A stretch of 64,000 nucleotides of DNA, from NCBI GenBank assembly GCA_002946415.1, contig NJPS01000048.1, positions 1-64,000 on the forward strand, written 5' to 3'. Every line of letters starts with the position of its first letter. Positions within the stretch are counted from its first letter, which is position 1. The translations under genes were made by a program, and so were the position numbers. A model generated the notes under the pieces. The model was not told the DNA's origin. It worked only from the letters and a program-made list of their open reading frames with translations, and made no database searches. The stretch is from Rutstroemia sp. NJR-2017a BVV2 (lineage: Eukaryota > Ascomycota > Leotiomycetes > Helotiales > Rutstroemiaceae). Below, one piece after another: positions 37,400 to 52,289 of this stretch.

Positions 37400-39300
37400 T
37401 AAATTCTTTTTCGCAGGAATTATTAACTAGTAAATATAGAAGATAATCAAATTTTATTAATTATAGAAATAATACTAATAAGATAATCTAGTTTAGATAT
37501 CAATAAACTAGTATTAGAAGAAAAAAGATTTATTATAACTATTTACCGAATTTGTTTATAAAACTTTATTATAAATTTAAACTTTTTAATAAGTTAATTA
37601 ATAAATAAAATAGAAATTAGAAAGATATTTAACAAATTTATTATAGATTTATATTTTCTAAAAAAGAATTATCTAGTTATTTTGGAAAACCAAGTTTTAA
37701 TAAAATATATTAGAACTATATTATCTTTATTAATAATTCTAATAAAACAATTTAGAGAATAATATTAGTTTATTAGATTTTTATCTTTCTTCTTTTTAAT
37801 TTATTGGTTGGACCTAGTTAGGTAGAAGTAGTATAGTTCAAATAATTATTATTTAAATATTCTTGAATTGTATAAAGAGAGAAAGATTGAATTAATCAAT
37901 TTAACTTTCTTTTATACTTAGTAAGCAAATACTTATTAGCCTAGTTATATATCTAGCTATATATTTATTATATAATTATTCCGATATAATTAGTTCTAGA
38001 AATAATAATAGTAATAAAAATCTAATTAAAATTATAACTTTAGATATATCTCTAATATAAATAATCTCTTTAATAGAAATCAATATCAATATTAATAATG
38101 TTAACCAAATCGATTTATCTTCGAGAATATTATAGAATAATATTCTAATTATTATCTTCAAGATAAATAGTTATAAAGAAAGAAATATTATAATATCAGA
38201 AAGAAATAATAAAAGATCTTTTAAATTAAAAGAAGAAAATATAATATATATTATAAAGATAGTAATATAATAACTTCGACTAAGATAAATAAATTTATTC
38301 TCAAATATCTTATATCTAAAATTATTAGTAATAGTAGTAATATCTTAAAGAAATTTAAAAATAGATAATATTAGATACTTTAATTTACAAAAGGATAACT
38401 TCAAAAATACTAAGATTATTATACTAAATAAAGTTATTATATATATAGATATATTTGTTTTTATAATTTAGTTATAATATCTATTATATATAGAATATAT
38501 AGTAGTGATATAAAGAGTATTTTCTAGTTATCTTAAAAGCGAAATCTATATATAGATATTTATAAAACTTATCGATATAAAGTAGAAATTATATATTATA
38601 ATAAAAATAAAAACTTTATATAAACTGTTGAAAAATCATTTCCAAATCTATTTAGATATTATATTAGTAAACCTAGTATTATTTAAATATTCGATTAATA
38701 ATATATATAATAAGAAAATAATATAGAGTTTTATTAATATTATATTTTGTAATACTAAAGCTACTAACTTTATAAATAAATATAATTAATTAATAATAGT
38801 ATAAAATAGATTATTACTAGATTTCCAATTATATATTATATATCCTTAACTTATAATAATACTAATTTAATTTATAAAAAATATAGATATAAAAATATCT
38901 ATTTTTGAATTCCTTATTAAGCAAATATTAAAATATAATTAGTAATATTAATAATAATAATAATACTAATAGTAATATTATTTAAATCAAATTTTTTAAT
39001 AGAACTAATAAAACTAATAATATTAAGAATTTCTATAATAAGGATATTACTAAGATAATCGCGGAAATAGTTATTAGATATATAGTTAATAATTAGATAT
39101 AATTAATATATCTAAATCTATCAAAACTAAATTTAAAGAAAAATAATATAATTATTAATATCTTTTTCGAAATAATAAAAATAAATATCTAATAGAAGAT
39201 AGATATTAACTCTATTAATAGAAAGTATATAATATAATAATAAATAAAAAGATTTTTATTATATAAAATAATTACTAGCTAATTAAAGAAAATATCTATA
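37400..39300. other. AT-rich remnant of an unidentified element (left part)
   Basis: Heavily mutated sequence with no LINE match. It continues after LINE copy H at 41,176. The block near 37,810-37,990 (GGTTGGACCTAGTTAGGTAG, then a C/T-rich stretch) has the look of an LTR, but I found no second copy. Family not recognised. Confidence 0.45.
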
Positions 39301-41159
39301 CCGAATAATCAGTTAATACAATCTTCAAAAGTAGTGAAATAGCTAGAAATCTGGTTTGATGATATTTTATATTTTAATAAATATATTTCAACTAGAATTA
39401 GCTAAGCTAAATCAGCTTTCTTAAGAACTAATTGGCTAGCTAATATAGAAAATAGACTTTCACTCTATACTATATACTAGCTATATCTTGCTTGCGTTAT
39501 TAGTATCTCAGATTATAGGTTCCCTATATAATAGAAAGAGCAAGTTAAATTTAAAAATTAATTCTAATATCTATAAAATTTGGTATTACAGAGGATACTA
39601 GGAGTATTCAAGATTAGTTCAATAGTCCCTATAGAAGTAGAAGCTACTTTAGTATCTCCCCAAACTTGCTTAAATACTATTAGTTACCAATATATACTCT
39701 AAACTCTCAAAATAATAGAAAACTATCCAATTTTCAAAGAAATCTAAGCTAAACCGAAGGCTAATTGCTATTTTCAAGATTATTTAGTATCTACCCAAAA
39801 GGAAATTGCCAAAATAACCCAAATTAAGCGAATTAGATATTCAATATATCTACTAGTTCAGTTTCAGTACTTGGAATTGATCAGTTTTTTCAAATTTCCA
39901 CTCTAGATTACTACTTCTTATATAATCGAAATTAGTAAGCTATCTAAGGAACTAGAAACTGAAAATCATAAAAACTCGGCTATTTTGCTAGCCCCGAACC
40001 AGTACTTAGTCTATACTAATGGTTCTGAACTAGTAGATTAAAAAAGGATCGGAATCGGTTTAGCTCTTTTCAACTCCAACTAGGAGCTAATCCAGAGGTC
40101 TAGCTGGAATACTGGGACTAGTCAGCTAGTTTATAACAGCGAACTAGCCGGAATAGTCGAAGGAATAAAGCTAGTAAACGAAATAGCTCAAAAAGATCAA
40201 GAATTCACTATTTTCTCAGATAACTAAATTGTTTTATAAAAGTTAAAATCATTTAGTAATAAACTAGAGCAAAATCAAGTAATACTAGTATACGAAGCTA
40301 GCCGAGAAATAGTTAGAAAAGGAGCTAAAATCAAATTAGCTTGGGTTCCAGGCTATTTCGAGATACTAAGTAACGAAAAAGCGGATTTACTAGCCAAATC
40401 GGGGACTAAAATGAACCTAGTAACCCAAATAACTAGTCTCAACTACTTGGGAGCTAAAATTAAACAAATTAAAAATCAGAAGTAGTCAGAATCTCTTTTA
40501 AAAACTTGGGAAACTATTTCGGAAACTAGCTTACTTAGCTCGACTAGTTATTTAAAAAATTTTAAACCTACTTCTCGAAATCGAATCCAAATCCCAATCT
40601 CGACTAAAAGAACTACCGTTAGTATCTTCTTCTAATTGAAAATTAGATATAGTTATTTAAAATCATATTTATATTTATTAGGATATACTAGTACTAATAA
40701 ATATATTTGTGGAGCTAAAGAGACTCTTGAGTATCTACTTTTAAGTTATTCTTATTTTAGTCTAGCTCAGAACAAGCTAAAAGACAAACTAGCTATAAAT
40801 TACTTATTATTTCTACTTCTTCTTGATACTACCTCCGGAATCGAAGCTAGTATTGCTTATTTAAGCAAGATAAAAATCTGTACTCGAAAATATTATCTAG
40901 CTCGAGAACTAGTTGATAATTAGATTGGATATTTATATTAGAATGATTTTATTTCCATTTTTATCAAATTGTTATCTTTATTAGTTTAGTTATTTTCATT
41001 TACCAGAACTAGTTCCTCACTATCTCTTGATACTATTTGGCTTAAAAATGTATTTAAACACTATTTACATTTAGCTGCTAGCGGCCTTCAGCTGCTAGCC
41101 AACCTACTATAGTCTTAGATTCAAAAAGGTCGTTAAAATAATAAATTAATTAATCAATC
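39301..41159 (+). mobile_element. LINE copy H, 5'-truncated (1.86 kb)
   Basis: Begins after the RT active site and keeps the end of ORF2: RNase H about 40,000-40,420 (ELAGIVEGIKLVNEIAQKDQ, LSNEKADLLAKSGTK), Cys/His domain 40,636-40,923, 3' UTR and tail. It is flanked by a 16-bp duplication, AAAGAAAATATCTATA at 39285-39300 and AAAGAAGATATCTATA at 41160-41175, with one G/A difference. It is among the less mutated copies; the RNase H part has few stops. Confidence 0.82.
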
Positions 41160-41175
41160 AAAGAAGATATCTATA

Positions 41176-41517
41176 TTTAGAAAGAGAATTCTAGTTTTTA
41201 TAATAACTATAATATCTTTTCTAGTTTCAATAACTTCAATATCAATTAATTTTATTATAATCAATAATATAAATATATTATATCTAATATCGATAGATAA
41301 ATATAAATATTATAAATATAAAGAAGTTTTTCTTTTAAAAATTAGTTTATTTCGATATCTAATAGAAACTTATTATATATTAGTTATAGTAGATATATTT
41401 ATAAATATAGATTTTAATAAACTAAATAAGATATTATTAACTAATAACTATATTAACCAAAATATTAAAATAAAAGATAAAATAAATATTATAATAATAT
41501 TTATTTCTTAATTTATA
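41176..41517. other. AT-rich remnant of an unidentified element (right part)
   Basis: Continuation of the sequence at 37,400-39,300 across the copy H insertion, as shown by the target duplication. No coding match. Confidence 0.45.
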
Positions 41518-44500
41518 GATTAATTGATTTATTATTTTAATAATCTTTTTGAATCTAAGATTATAATAGATCGGTTAATAGCTGAAAACTATTAGCAGCT
41601 AAATATAAATAATATTTAAATATATTTTTAAACTAAATAGTATCAAGAGATAATGAGAAACTAGTCCTAGTAAATGAAAATAACTAAAATAATGAAAATA
41701 TCAATTTGATAAAAATGAAAATAAAATTATTCCAATTTAACTATTCAATCTAATCCTCAACTAGCTCTCGAGCTAGATGATATTTTCGGGTACAAATTTT
41801 TATCTTACTTAAATAAGTGATACTAGCTTCGATTCTGGAGATAATATTAAGAAGAAATAGAAATAATAAATAATTTATAGCTAATTTATCTTTTAACTTG
41901 CTTCGAGCTAGACTAAAATGGGAATAACTTAAAAGTAAGTATTCAGAAATCTCTTTTGCTCTACAAATATATTTATTAGTATTAGTATATCCTAATAAAT
42001 ATAAATATAATTTTAAATAACTATATCTGATTTTCAATTAGAAGAAGATATTAGTAATAGCTCTTTTAATCGAATTTGGGATTTGAATATAATTTCGAGA
42101 AATAGATTTAAAATTTTTTAAATAACTAGTTAAGCTAAGCAAACTAGCTTCCGATATAGTTTCCAAAGTTTTTAAAAGAGATTCTAACTACTTCTGATTT
42201 TTAATTTGCTTAATTTGAGTTCCCAAATAGTTGAGACTAGTTATTTGGGTTACTAGATCCATTTTAGTTCCCGATTTGGCTAGTTGATCCACTTTTTCGT
42301 TACCTAGTATCTCGAAATAGTCTAGAACCTAAGCTAATTTGATTTTAGTTCCTTTTCTAACTATTTCTCGGCTAGCTTTATATACTAGTACTATTTGATT
42401 TTGCTCTAGTTTATTATTAAGTGATTTTAACTTTTGTAAAGTAGTTTAATTATCTAAGAAAATAGTGAATTCTTGATTTTTTTAAACTATTTTATTTATT
42501 AATTTAATTCCTTTAACTATTTCGGTTAGTTCATTATTATAAATTAACTAATGAGTTCTAATATTCTAGTTAGATCTCTAGATTAGTTCCTAGTTGAAGT
42601 TAAAAAGAGTTAGATCAATTCTAATTTCTTTTTGATTTATTATTTCTAATCTATCTATATAAATTAAGTATTGGTTCGGGACTAGTAAAATAACCGAGTT
42701 TTTATAATTTTCAGTTTCTAACTCTTTAGATAACTTACTAATTTCAACTAAATAAAAAATAGTTACTCAAAGTAGAAATTTAAAAGAACTAATTAATTCC
42801 AAATACTGAAAATAAACTAATAGATATATTGAATATCTAATTTGCTTTATTTAGATTATTTTGATTAATTCTTTTTAGATTGATATTAAATAATCTTGAA
42901 ACTAATTATTAGTCTTCGATTTAACTTAAATTTTTTTGAAAATTGGATAATTTTTAACTATTTTGAAAGTTCTGAATATATATTAATAATTAGTAATATT
43001 TAAGTAAGTCTAAAAAGATACTAATATAATTTTTACTTTTATAGAAACTATTGAACTAGTTCTAAATACTCTAAGGATTTTCTAAAAAACTAAATTTTGT
43101 AAATATTGGAATTAAGTTTTAAATTTAGTTTGTTTTTTCTATTATATAAGGAACTTATAATCTAAGATATTAGTAATATAAACGATATATAGTTAATATA
43201 TTGCAAAAAGTGAAAATATATTTTCGGTATTAACTAGTTAATTAGCTTTCAAAAAAACTAATTTAGTTTAACTAATTCTAATTAAGATATATTAGTTGAA
43301 GCTTAAAATATTATCAAATTAGATATTTAGTTATTTTACTATTTTTGAAGATTGTATTGATTAATAATTCGGTAAATTAACCAAATTAGTCTCAATAGTT
43401 TTTTATTTATTCTCGAAAAAGTAAATTAGCTCTATTTTTGCTAAATTGAATTCGATATTATTAGTTTCTCTCAAGATATATAATTTGCTAACTTCTTTTT
43501 CTAAGATCTTATAATTCTTTTTAAGATTAGTTGAGTTAATAGCTAATATAATATTATCTATATATAATCAAATTAAAGTAGAAATCGATAGAAAAAGCTT
43601 TTTAATATAAATTAAAAAAAGAATTAATGAAATTGAACTACTTTAAAAGATATTAGTTGAAATAGGTTGGAATTATTTGATTTGATTATCGAAACTTAAA
43701 CAAAATAGTTAGTATTCCAAGAAGTAACTAATTCAAATAATTAAACTAATTAGTAATTTTAATTTTTTTAAAATAGTTAATAATTGGTTTTTTAAGATAT
43801 AGTCGAAAGCTTCTTTAATATCCCAAAATAAAATCGATATTTTATATCTTTTTAAATAATTTTCTTGAACTTTATTTGCTAATAATAATCTAATATCGAT
43901 AACTAATTTTTTGAATCTTCTATTAATTTAGGAGTTATATAGTAAGCTAGTTGTTTTGGCTAAATAATCTAGTTTTTTTATTAGTATTCTCTTATTTATT
44001 TTATCTAAATAGTTGAGAAGTAAAATTATTTTATAAACTTTTAAAACTAAATAATTAGATTTAGTTAGTTTTTTAAAAATAGTTCTAATTATTTATCTCT
44101 AGTATCGGAAATAATATCCAAGGTCGATTAGGTAAACAAAAACTTTATAAAATATCTCAGAAATAGCTAAATAAGTTTTATTAATAATTTCTTAAGTAAT
44201 TCTATTAGATTTTAATATTTTCCTTTTAATTTTAATTAAGTAAATTAATATTAATTCGATATTAGCTAGTTTAGACTAATTCCAATTTATTGCTTTATAT
44301 CCTTCCTAATTAGAACTAGTCGAAATAGAAGGTTGGGGAAAGAAAATAGATTTCAAAATAATTCCTTTCTTTTTAAAACTAGTTTTATTTAAAATTACTA
44401 AAAGAGATTAGTTCAAATAGAATTTGATATAACTAAAAGTTTTAAATATTAATTTAGAATTATTATTTTCAAGAAAAGTATTCTAATAATCCTTTTTAGT

Positions 44501-47312
44501 TAATTTTATCTTCAAAAAATACTAATTCCGAATTAATCGATACTATTCTTAATAAAAACTTTAACTAATTTAACTATTTTGGATTTTTAATTTTCTCTAA
44601 ATTAGTAATATCGATTTTCTTAGCTTTTTTAGCTCTAGAATCTATTAAAATTTTACTTTTAGATTAGATTTAGTTTTAGGAATAGCTTTACTAGTTACTA
44701 GCTAAACTAATAAAAATAGTTCTGAATTAATCGATTCTAGATAATTTTATATAACTTTATTTAATTTCAGATTTAGCTGAGTAAAATTAGAAAAGGGATT
44801 AACTAAAATAATTAATTCTTTTATAATTTTAACTAAATAATCTGAAAATAATTTCTAATCTACTAATTTGATATTAAAATAAATACTAGTTACTTTTAGT
44901 TTATTTAGAAGTACTAGTTCTTTTTTTTTTTCAAAGTAAATAAAATTGATAAATAATCAGATCTCAAATCAGCTAATATTTGCTAGTTATCAATATATCT
45001 AGTTAATATTTATATAACTAGTATAAAATCTAAAACTAACTTACTAGTTTTTCTAAAAAATATAATAATCTTAGATTTATTAATTAGTTCCAAGTTTTAC
45101 TCTTTAATCTATCGAACTAGTTTAGTATTAGCTTGATTATTTTGACTATTCAGGTTTTATCAAAGATAATAGAAATTAAAATTATCTAAAATAAATAAAT
45201 TAGTCGAAATAGTTCTAGATAGTAAGTTTCTTTTCACTATTTTAATCGAAGTTCCTTCGATTTAGTTAGTTTCGTTATAAATATTAATTAGTTTGAGTAT
45301 ATTATTTTCTTCGGCTATTAATAGAATTAGTAGATCAAGATTGATATTCGAAGGAACTAGTATAACATTAGATATATAAGTTTTCGAGATATAAATAAAT
45401 ATTCGAGATCTAAATCTTATAATAGTTAAAAAGATTTAATTAAAGCTACTATAAGAAATCAATTGATTATTTAAATAATCTAGATTTTCATTTATAATTT
45501 AAAGTTCTTGGATTAATAATAAATCGATTTTTAGTTTAATAACTAATTATAATACTAATTCAGTTATAGTTGAACTTCGATTTAGATTTATTTGGAGAAT
45601 TCAAGTATTTATACTAATTATAAATTAGCTTTTTTAATAACTTTATATATTTTATACTTTTTAAAAATAGAAATATAATTATTTTTGTAGTTAGTATATT
45701 TTGGTGCTAAATAGAAATATTTTTAACTATTTTGATTACAAATCGAGTAATAATATTAGCTAGTAATATAAAGTTTGTTATAGAGATTATATTTAGTTTC
45801 TTTTCGCCAAAATTTGGTTAAATATCCAAATCCTTGATATTTAGTATATTAAGTAGATCTAAAAGTAATAAAAAGTTTTTTAGTTCTAATACTAATTCTA
45901 GTTATCTAAATCTGGTTTCTTATATATCTCTCAATTTCTACTTTAGTAGTAAATAATATTACTACTAATCCTCTTTATTTAATAACTCGATTTTCTACTA
46001 AGGATAGCTAATATAGTATATTAATTAACTTTAAATTCAAATTAGAATTAAAAATCTTTAGTTTATCTAATACTAGCTTTATTTTGTAAGATATATTGAA
46101 ATCTTGAATTAGGATATTATAAAATACTATTTTATATTAAAGTTCATCTTTTAAATATAATTTAAAAATAATTAAATACTTCCAAATAGCTCTTTTCCCA
46201 AATAGAAAATCGGAAATAAAAAAAGTAATTATAATAATTACTAGATTTTTCTTATTATTAATAGTAGTAATTAAGGAGATTATTGATCTCTTAATATTTT
46301 TATCTAAAAAGGTTTTATTAATAGTATTTTATAGAGTTAATATCAAGAAAAAAGTATTAAGATCTCGAATCAAAATTAATTGATTTTGGATTTTAGTTTT
46401 TTTAGTAATTTTGTTAATATTAATCTAGTTTCCAGAATTATTATTATTATCTATTAATATTATTAAAGTAAAAGAAGATCTAGAGAATAATTTAGCTAAA
46501 GAAATAATCGAAATAATAATAATAATAATCAAATTAGATTGGATTAAAAAGGGTTTTTGAGAATTATAATATTTGCTTTATTAATAGTACTAGTTATTTT
46601 TGTTTTAGCTTTGATTTTTTATATAGTATATTCCAAATTATTAATCTGAGAAACTAGTTAATTAGTAATCTTTTATAACTTTTCTAATTTAGTATATTTT
46701 CTAAATATCTCGATTAAATCGAGGATTTAAGTTTGTTTATTATATAATTTAGTAACCGAATATATTTCGATTAGCAAATTATATATCTAAAGAATTTTAG
46801 TATTAGCTAGATCTAGAGTAATTAATTTAATAATAAAGAAATAGATAGTTTTATTTGATTTAGAAGAAGTAAAGAAATTAATCTATTTCGGAAAATAGTA
46901 AATATTTCTATTAGATCTAGTAATAATATTTATAATAGTATTAAATAGATCTAAACTGAAAATCTTATTTAGATTAGATATATCCAAATTTGGATTGAAA
47001 ATCGAAGTAATTGGTAATATAAAACTATTATCTATCTTTATATTAATATTAATAAAAAGAGAAGATCGAATAATAATACTATTAGTAGATCTAGAAATAT
47101 ATTGATAAGTTGGAATTAAAGAAGGTTCGATTTGGATAGAATTTTGAGAAATTGAAACTTCCAAATTCGTTATTTTAGCTATAATAATAATATCTCGATA
47201 ACTAGTAGATATATTATTAAATAGATTAATAAGTTCGATCTGCAGAAATATATATAATCGGATTTTATATTGGGTTTGATGATTTTGAATTCGGAATTGT
47301 TTTTTCAAATAT
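41518..47312 (-). mobile_element. LINE copy I, near full length (5.8 kb), heavily mutated
   Basis: Minus strand: 5' end near 47,312 with the same leader variant as copy G; ORF1 start at 47,308-46,883; endonuclease near 45,400; reverse transcriptase near 43,500-44,050; RNase H about 42,700-42,240; Cys/His domain 42,037-41,750; tail at about 41,518-41,545. Stop codons are very frequent in ORF1 and the endonuclease, fewer in the last kilobase. Confidence 0.8.
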
Positions 47313-47329
47313 AGAGAAATAAATATACT

Positions 47330-50300
47330 GGAATTATTATTACTAATTTAACTAATAATTAGTAAAGTTATTTCAAAAACTAAATCTAGTTTAAAAACTA
47401 AATTTTGATTAATTCTTAAACTAAAAAGTTTAAGAAAATTGATAATATTAATTCAGAGAAAATTAAAAATCCAAAATAATTAAATTAGTTAAGGATTTTA
47501 TTAAAAATAATATTAATTAATTTGGAATTAGTATTTTTTAAAAATAAAACTAGTTAAAAAAGATTATTAGAATACTTTTCTTGAAAATAATAATTCTAAA
47601 TTAATATTTAAAGTATTTAGTTATACTAAATTCTATTTTAATTGATCTCTTCTAACTATTTTAGATAAAATTATTTTTAAAGAAAAAAGAACTATTTTAA
47701 AAAATATTTTCTTTTCCCCACTTTCTAGTTTAACTAGTTCTAATTAGGAAAAATATAAAGTAATTAATTGAAATTAATCTAAACTAATTAGTATCGAATT
47801 AATATTAGTTTATTTAACTAAAATTAAAAAGAAGATTCTAAGATTTGATAGAATTATTTAGAAAATTATTAATAAAGTTTATTTAGTTATTCTCGAGATA
47901 TTTTATAAAGTTTTTGTTTATCTAATTAATTTTGGATATTATTTCTAATATTAGAAATAAGTAATTAAAACTATTTTCAAAAAACTAGCTAAATCTAATT
48001 ATTTAATTTCAAAAACTTATAAAATAATCTTATTTCTTAACTATTTAAACAAAATAAATAAGAGAATACTAATAAAAAAATTAGATTATTTAACTGAAAT
48101 AATTAATTTATTATACGATTTCCAAATTAGTAGAAGATTTAAAAAATCAGTTATCGATATTAAATTATTATTAATAAATAAAGTTCAAGAAAATTATTTA
48201 AAAAGATATAAAATATTGGTTTTATTTTTGGATATTAAAGAAGTTTTCGATTATATCTCAAAAAACTAATTATTAATTATTTTAAAAAGATTAAAATTAC
48301 TAATTAGTTTAATTATTTAAATTAGTTACTTCTTAGAATATTAATTACTTTACTTAAGTTTTAATAACTAAATCAAATAATTCCAATCTATTTTAATTAG
48401 TATTCTTTAGAATAATCTAATTTTATTGATTCTTTTTTTAATTTATATTAAAGAACTTTTTCTATCAATTTCTACTTTAATCTAATTATATATAGATAAT
48501 ATTATATTAGTTACTAACTTAATTAGTTTCAAAAAGAATTATAAGATTTTAGAAAAAGAAATTAATAAATTATATATTTTAGAAGAAGCTAGTAATATCG
48601 AATTTAATTTAGTAAAAATAGAATTAATTTATTTTTTCAAAAGAAAATAAAAAACTATTAAAACTAATTCGATTAATTTACCAAATAATCAATTAATATA
48701 ATTCTTAAAAATAGTGAAATAATTAGATATCTAATTTGATAATATTTTATATTTCAATCAATATATTTTAATTAGAATTAATTAAATTAAATTAGTTTTT
48801 TTAAAAGCTAATTGATTAATTAATATCGAAAATGAATTTTTACTTTTTGTAATATATTAGTTATATATTATTTATATTATTAATATCTTAGATTATAGAT
48901 TCCTTATATAATAGAAAGAATAAATTAAAATTAAAATTTAATTTCAATATTTACAAAATTTGGTTTTTTGGAAAATTCTTAAAGTATTTAGAATTAGTTT
49001 AATAGTTTTTATAAAAATAGAAATTATATTAGTATTTTTCTAAACTTATTTAAATATTATTAGTTATCAATATATATTTAAAACTTTCAAAATAACTGAA
49101 AATTATCTAATTTTCAAAGAAATTTAAACTAAATCGTAAACTAATAATTAGTTTCAGAATTATTTAATATTAATTTAAAAAGAATTAATCAAAATAATCT
49201 AAATAAAGCAAATTAGATATTCAATATATCTATTAATTTATTTTCAGTATTTGGAATTAATTAATTTTTTTAAATTTCTATTTTAGATAACTATTTCTTA
49301 CTTAGTTGAAATTAGTAAATTATCTAAAGAATTAAAAATCGAAAATTATAAAAACTTAGTTATTTTACTAATTTCGAATTAGTATTTAATTTATATAAAT
49401 AAATCAGAATTAGAAGATTAAAAAAAAATCAGAATTAGTTTAGTTTTTTTTAACTCTAATTAGAAACTAATCTAAAAATCTAGTTAGAATATTAAAACTA
49501 ATTAACTAGTTTATAATAGTAAACTAGTTAGAATAGTTAAAGGAATTAAATTGATAAATAAAATAATTCAAAAAAATCAAGAATTTATTATTTTCTCAGA
49601 TAATAAAATTATTTTATAAAGATTAAAATCATTTAATAATAAACTTGAATAAAACCAAATAATATTAATTTATAAAGCTAATCGAAAAATAATTGAAAAA
49701 GAAACTAAAATCAAATTAATTTAGATTTCTAGTTATTTTGAGATATTAAATAATGAAAAAGTAGATCTATTAGCTAAATCAGGAATAAATATAAATTCTA
49801 TAATTAATATAATTAGTTTTAACTATCTAGAAACTCAAATTAAATAAATTAAAAATCAAAAATAATTTAAATCTTTTTTAAAAACTTTAAAAACTAATTA
49901 TTTAATTTAGTTAACTATTTAAGAATTTTTAAATTCTTTTCTCAAAATCAAATCTAGATTCCAATTTCAATTAAAAAAGTTATTATTAGTATTTTCTATT
50001 AGTTGAAAATTAGATATAGTTATTTAAAATTATATTTATATTTATTAGAATATATTAGTAATAATAAATATATTTATAAAACTAAAAAAACTTCTAAATA
50101 TTTATTTTTAAATTATTCTCTTTTTAATCTAGTTTGGATTAAGCTAAAAGATAAATTAATTATAAATTATTTATTATTCTACTTTTTCTTAATATTAGTT
50201 TCGGAATTAAAGCTAGTATTAGTTATTTAAATAAGATAAATATCTATACTCGAAAATATTATTTAGTTCGCAAACTAGAAGATAATTAAATTGGAATTCT

Positions 50301-50505
50301 CTTAGTTTTATCAAATTTTCATTTTCTTTTCATTTATTTTCATTATCTAGAATTAGTTTTTTACTATTTCTCAATACTATTTGAATTAAAAATATATTTA
50401 AAATACTAATAATACTTAGTTATTAGTAATTAGTTATTAGTTAACTTATTATAATCTTAAACTCAAAAAGGTTATTAAAATAATAAATCAATTAATCAAT
50501 TAATT
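47330..50505 (+). mobile_element. LINE copy J, 5'-truncated, heavily mutated
   Basis: Starts between endonuclease and RT (matches 5,955 onward) and runs through RT, RNase H and the Cys/His domain (50,003-50,230) to a tail at about 50,485-50,505 in which several C have become T. Confidence 0.77.
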
Positions 50506-51975
50506 ATATTAATACTTTTTTAAACTTATTTAAATATTATTAATTATTAATATATATTTAAAGTTCTCAAAATATCTAAAAATAATTTAATTTTCAAAGA
50601 AATCTAAATTAAATCAAAAATTAATAATTAATTTTAAAATTATTTAATATTAATCTAAAAAGTATTAATCAAAATAATTTAAATAAAGTAAATTAGATAT
50701 TTAATATATTTATTAGTTTAATCTTAATATTTAAAATTAATTAATTTTTTTAAATTTCTATTCTAAATTATTATTTTTTATTTAATTGAAATTAATAAAT
50801 TATCTAAAAAGTTAGAAATTGAAAATTATAAAAACTTGATTATTTTGTTAATTTCGAATTAATGTTTAATCTATATTAATAAATCGGAATTAATAAGTTA
50901 AAAAGAAATTAAAATTAATTTAGTTTTTTTAATTTTAATTAAAAATTAATTAAAAATTCTAAATAAAATATTAGAATTAGTTAATTAATTTATAATAATA
51001 AACTAATTAAAATAAAATAAAAAACTAAATTAGTAAATAAAATAATTTAAAAAAATCAAGAATTTATTATTTTCTCGAATAATTAAATTACTTTATAAAG
51101 ATTAAAATTATTTAATAATAAATTTAGATAAATTCAAATAATATAAGTTTATTAAACAAAACAAAAAAATATATTAAAAAAACTAAAATCAAATCAGTTT
51201 AAATTCTAAATTATTTTAAGATTTCAAATAATGAAAAAGTTGATTTACTAATTAAATTAAAAATAAAAATAGATTTTTTAACTAATTTAATTAATTTTAA
51301 TTATTTAAAAACTAAAATTAAATAAATTAAAAATCAAGAATAATTCTAATTTTTTATTGAAATACCGAAAGTTATTTTATTTAGTTTAATTAATTATTTA
51401 AAATTTTTTAAATTTTCTTTTTGAAATTGAATTTAAATTCTAAATATAATTAAAAAAGTTATTATTAATATTTTCTTTTAATTGAAAATTAGATATAGAT
51501 ATTTAAAATTATATTTATATTTATTAAAATATATTAATTATAATAAATATATTTATAAAACTAAAGAAATTCCCGAATATTTATTTTTAAATTATTTCTT
51601 TTTAATTTAACTTAAGATAAACTAAAAGATAAATTAATTATAATTTATTTAATATTTCTATTTTTTCTTAATATTAATTCCGAAATCGAAACTAGTATTA
51701 TTTATTTAAATAAAATAAATATCTATATTCGAAAATATTATTTAGTTTATAAACTAGAAGATAATTAAATTGGAATTTTCTTAGTTTTATTAAATTTTCA
51801 TTTTTCTATTTTATTTATTTTTATTATCTAGAATTTATTTTTTATTATCTCTTATTATTATTAGATTTAAATATATTTAAAATATTATTATTTAGTTATT
51901 AATAACTAATTATTAATCGATTTATTATAATTATAAATTTAAAAAGATTATTAAAATAATAAATCAATTAATTAA
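50506..51975 (+). mobile_element. LINE copy K, 5'-truncated, most heavily mutated
   Basis: Starts downstream of RT (matches 15,380 onward). RNase H and the Cys/His region are recognisable only by alignment; the tail lies at about 51,955-51,975. Possibly the oldest copy here. Confidence 0.72.
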
Positions 51976-52289
51976 TTATTATTATTATATTTTAAAGATA
52001 TATTTAAGGTTATTAATTATAATAAAATATAATATAATAAATTAATAAAAAAAGAATATAAATAATTATTTGAAAATAAAAATAATTATCAATAAATTAA
52101 TTTATTTTAAATTTTATTTATAAAGTAATAAATTTAATAAAGAAAAATAAAAAGTTCGAAATAATTAATTTATATTTTTTATAAAACTATTAATTTTGAA
52201 CTTTATCATTATAATATTATAAAAAAGTTTTATAATTAATATATATAATTTGTTTTCAAAACAATAACTATATTAATTATTTATTAGTT
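51976..52289. other. AT-rich transition to the gene-bearing DNA
   Basis: Still extremely AT-rich. The composition changes abruptly near 52,330. Part of this stretch may be the mutated continuation of the HET gene; alignment by eye fails beyond about 52,290. Confidence 0.5.

Noticed and set aside
29296..52289. Mitochondrial DNA insertion as the cause of extreme AT content
   Set aside because: The sequence aligns with LINE domains showing C-to-T and G-to-A decay; no mitochondrial genes seen.
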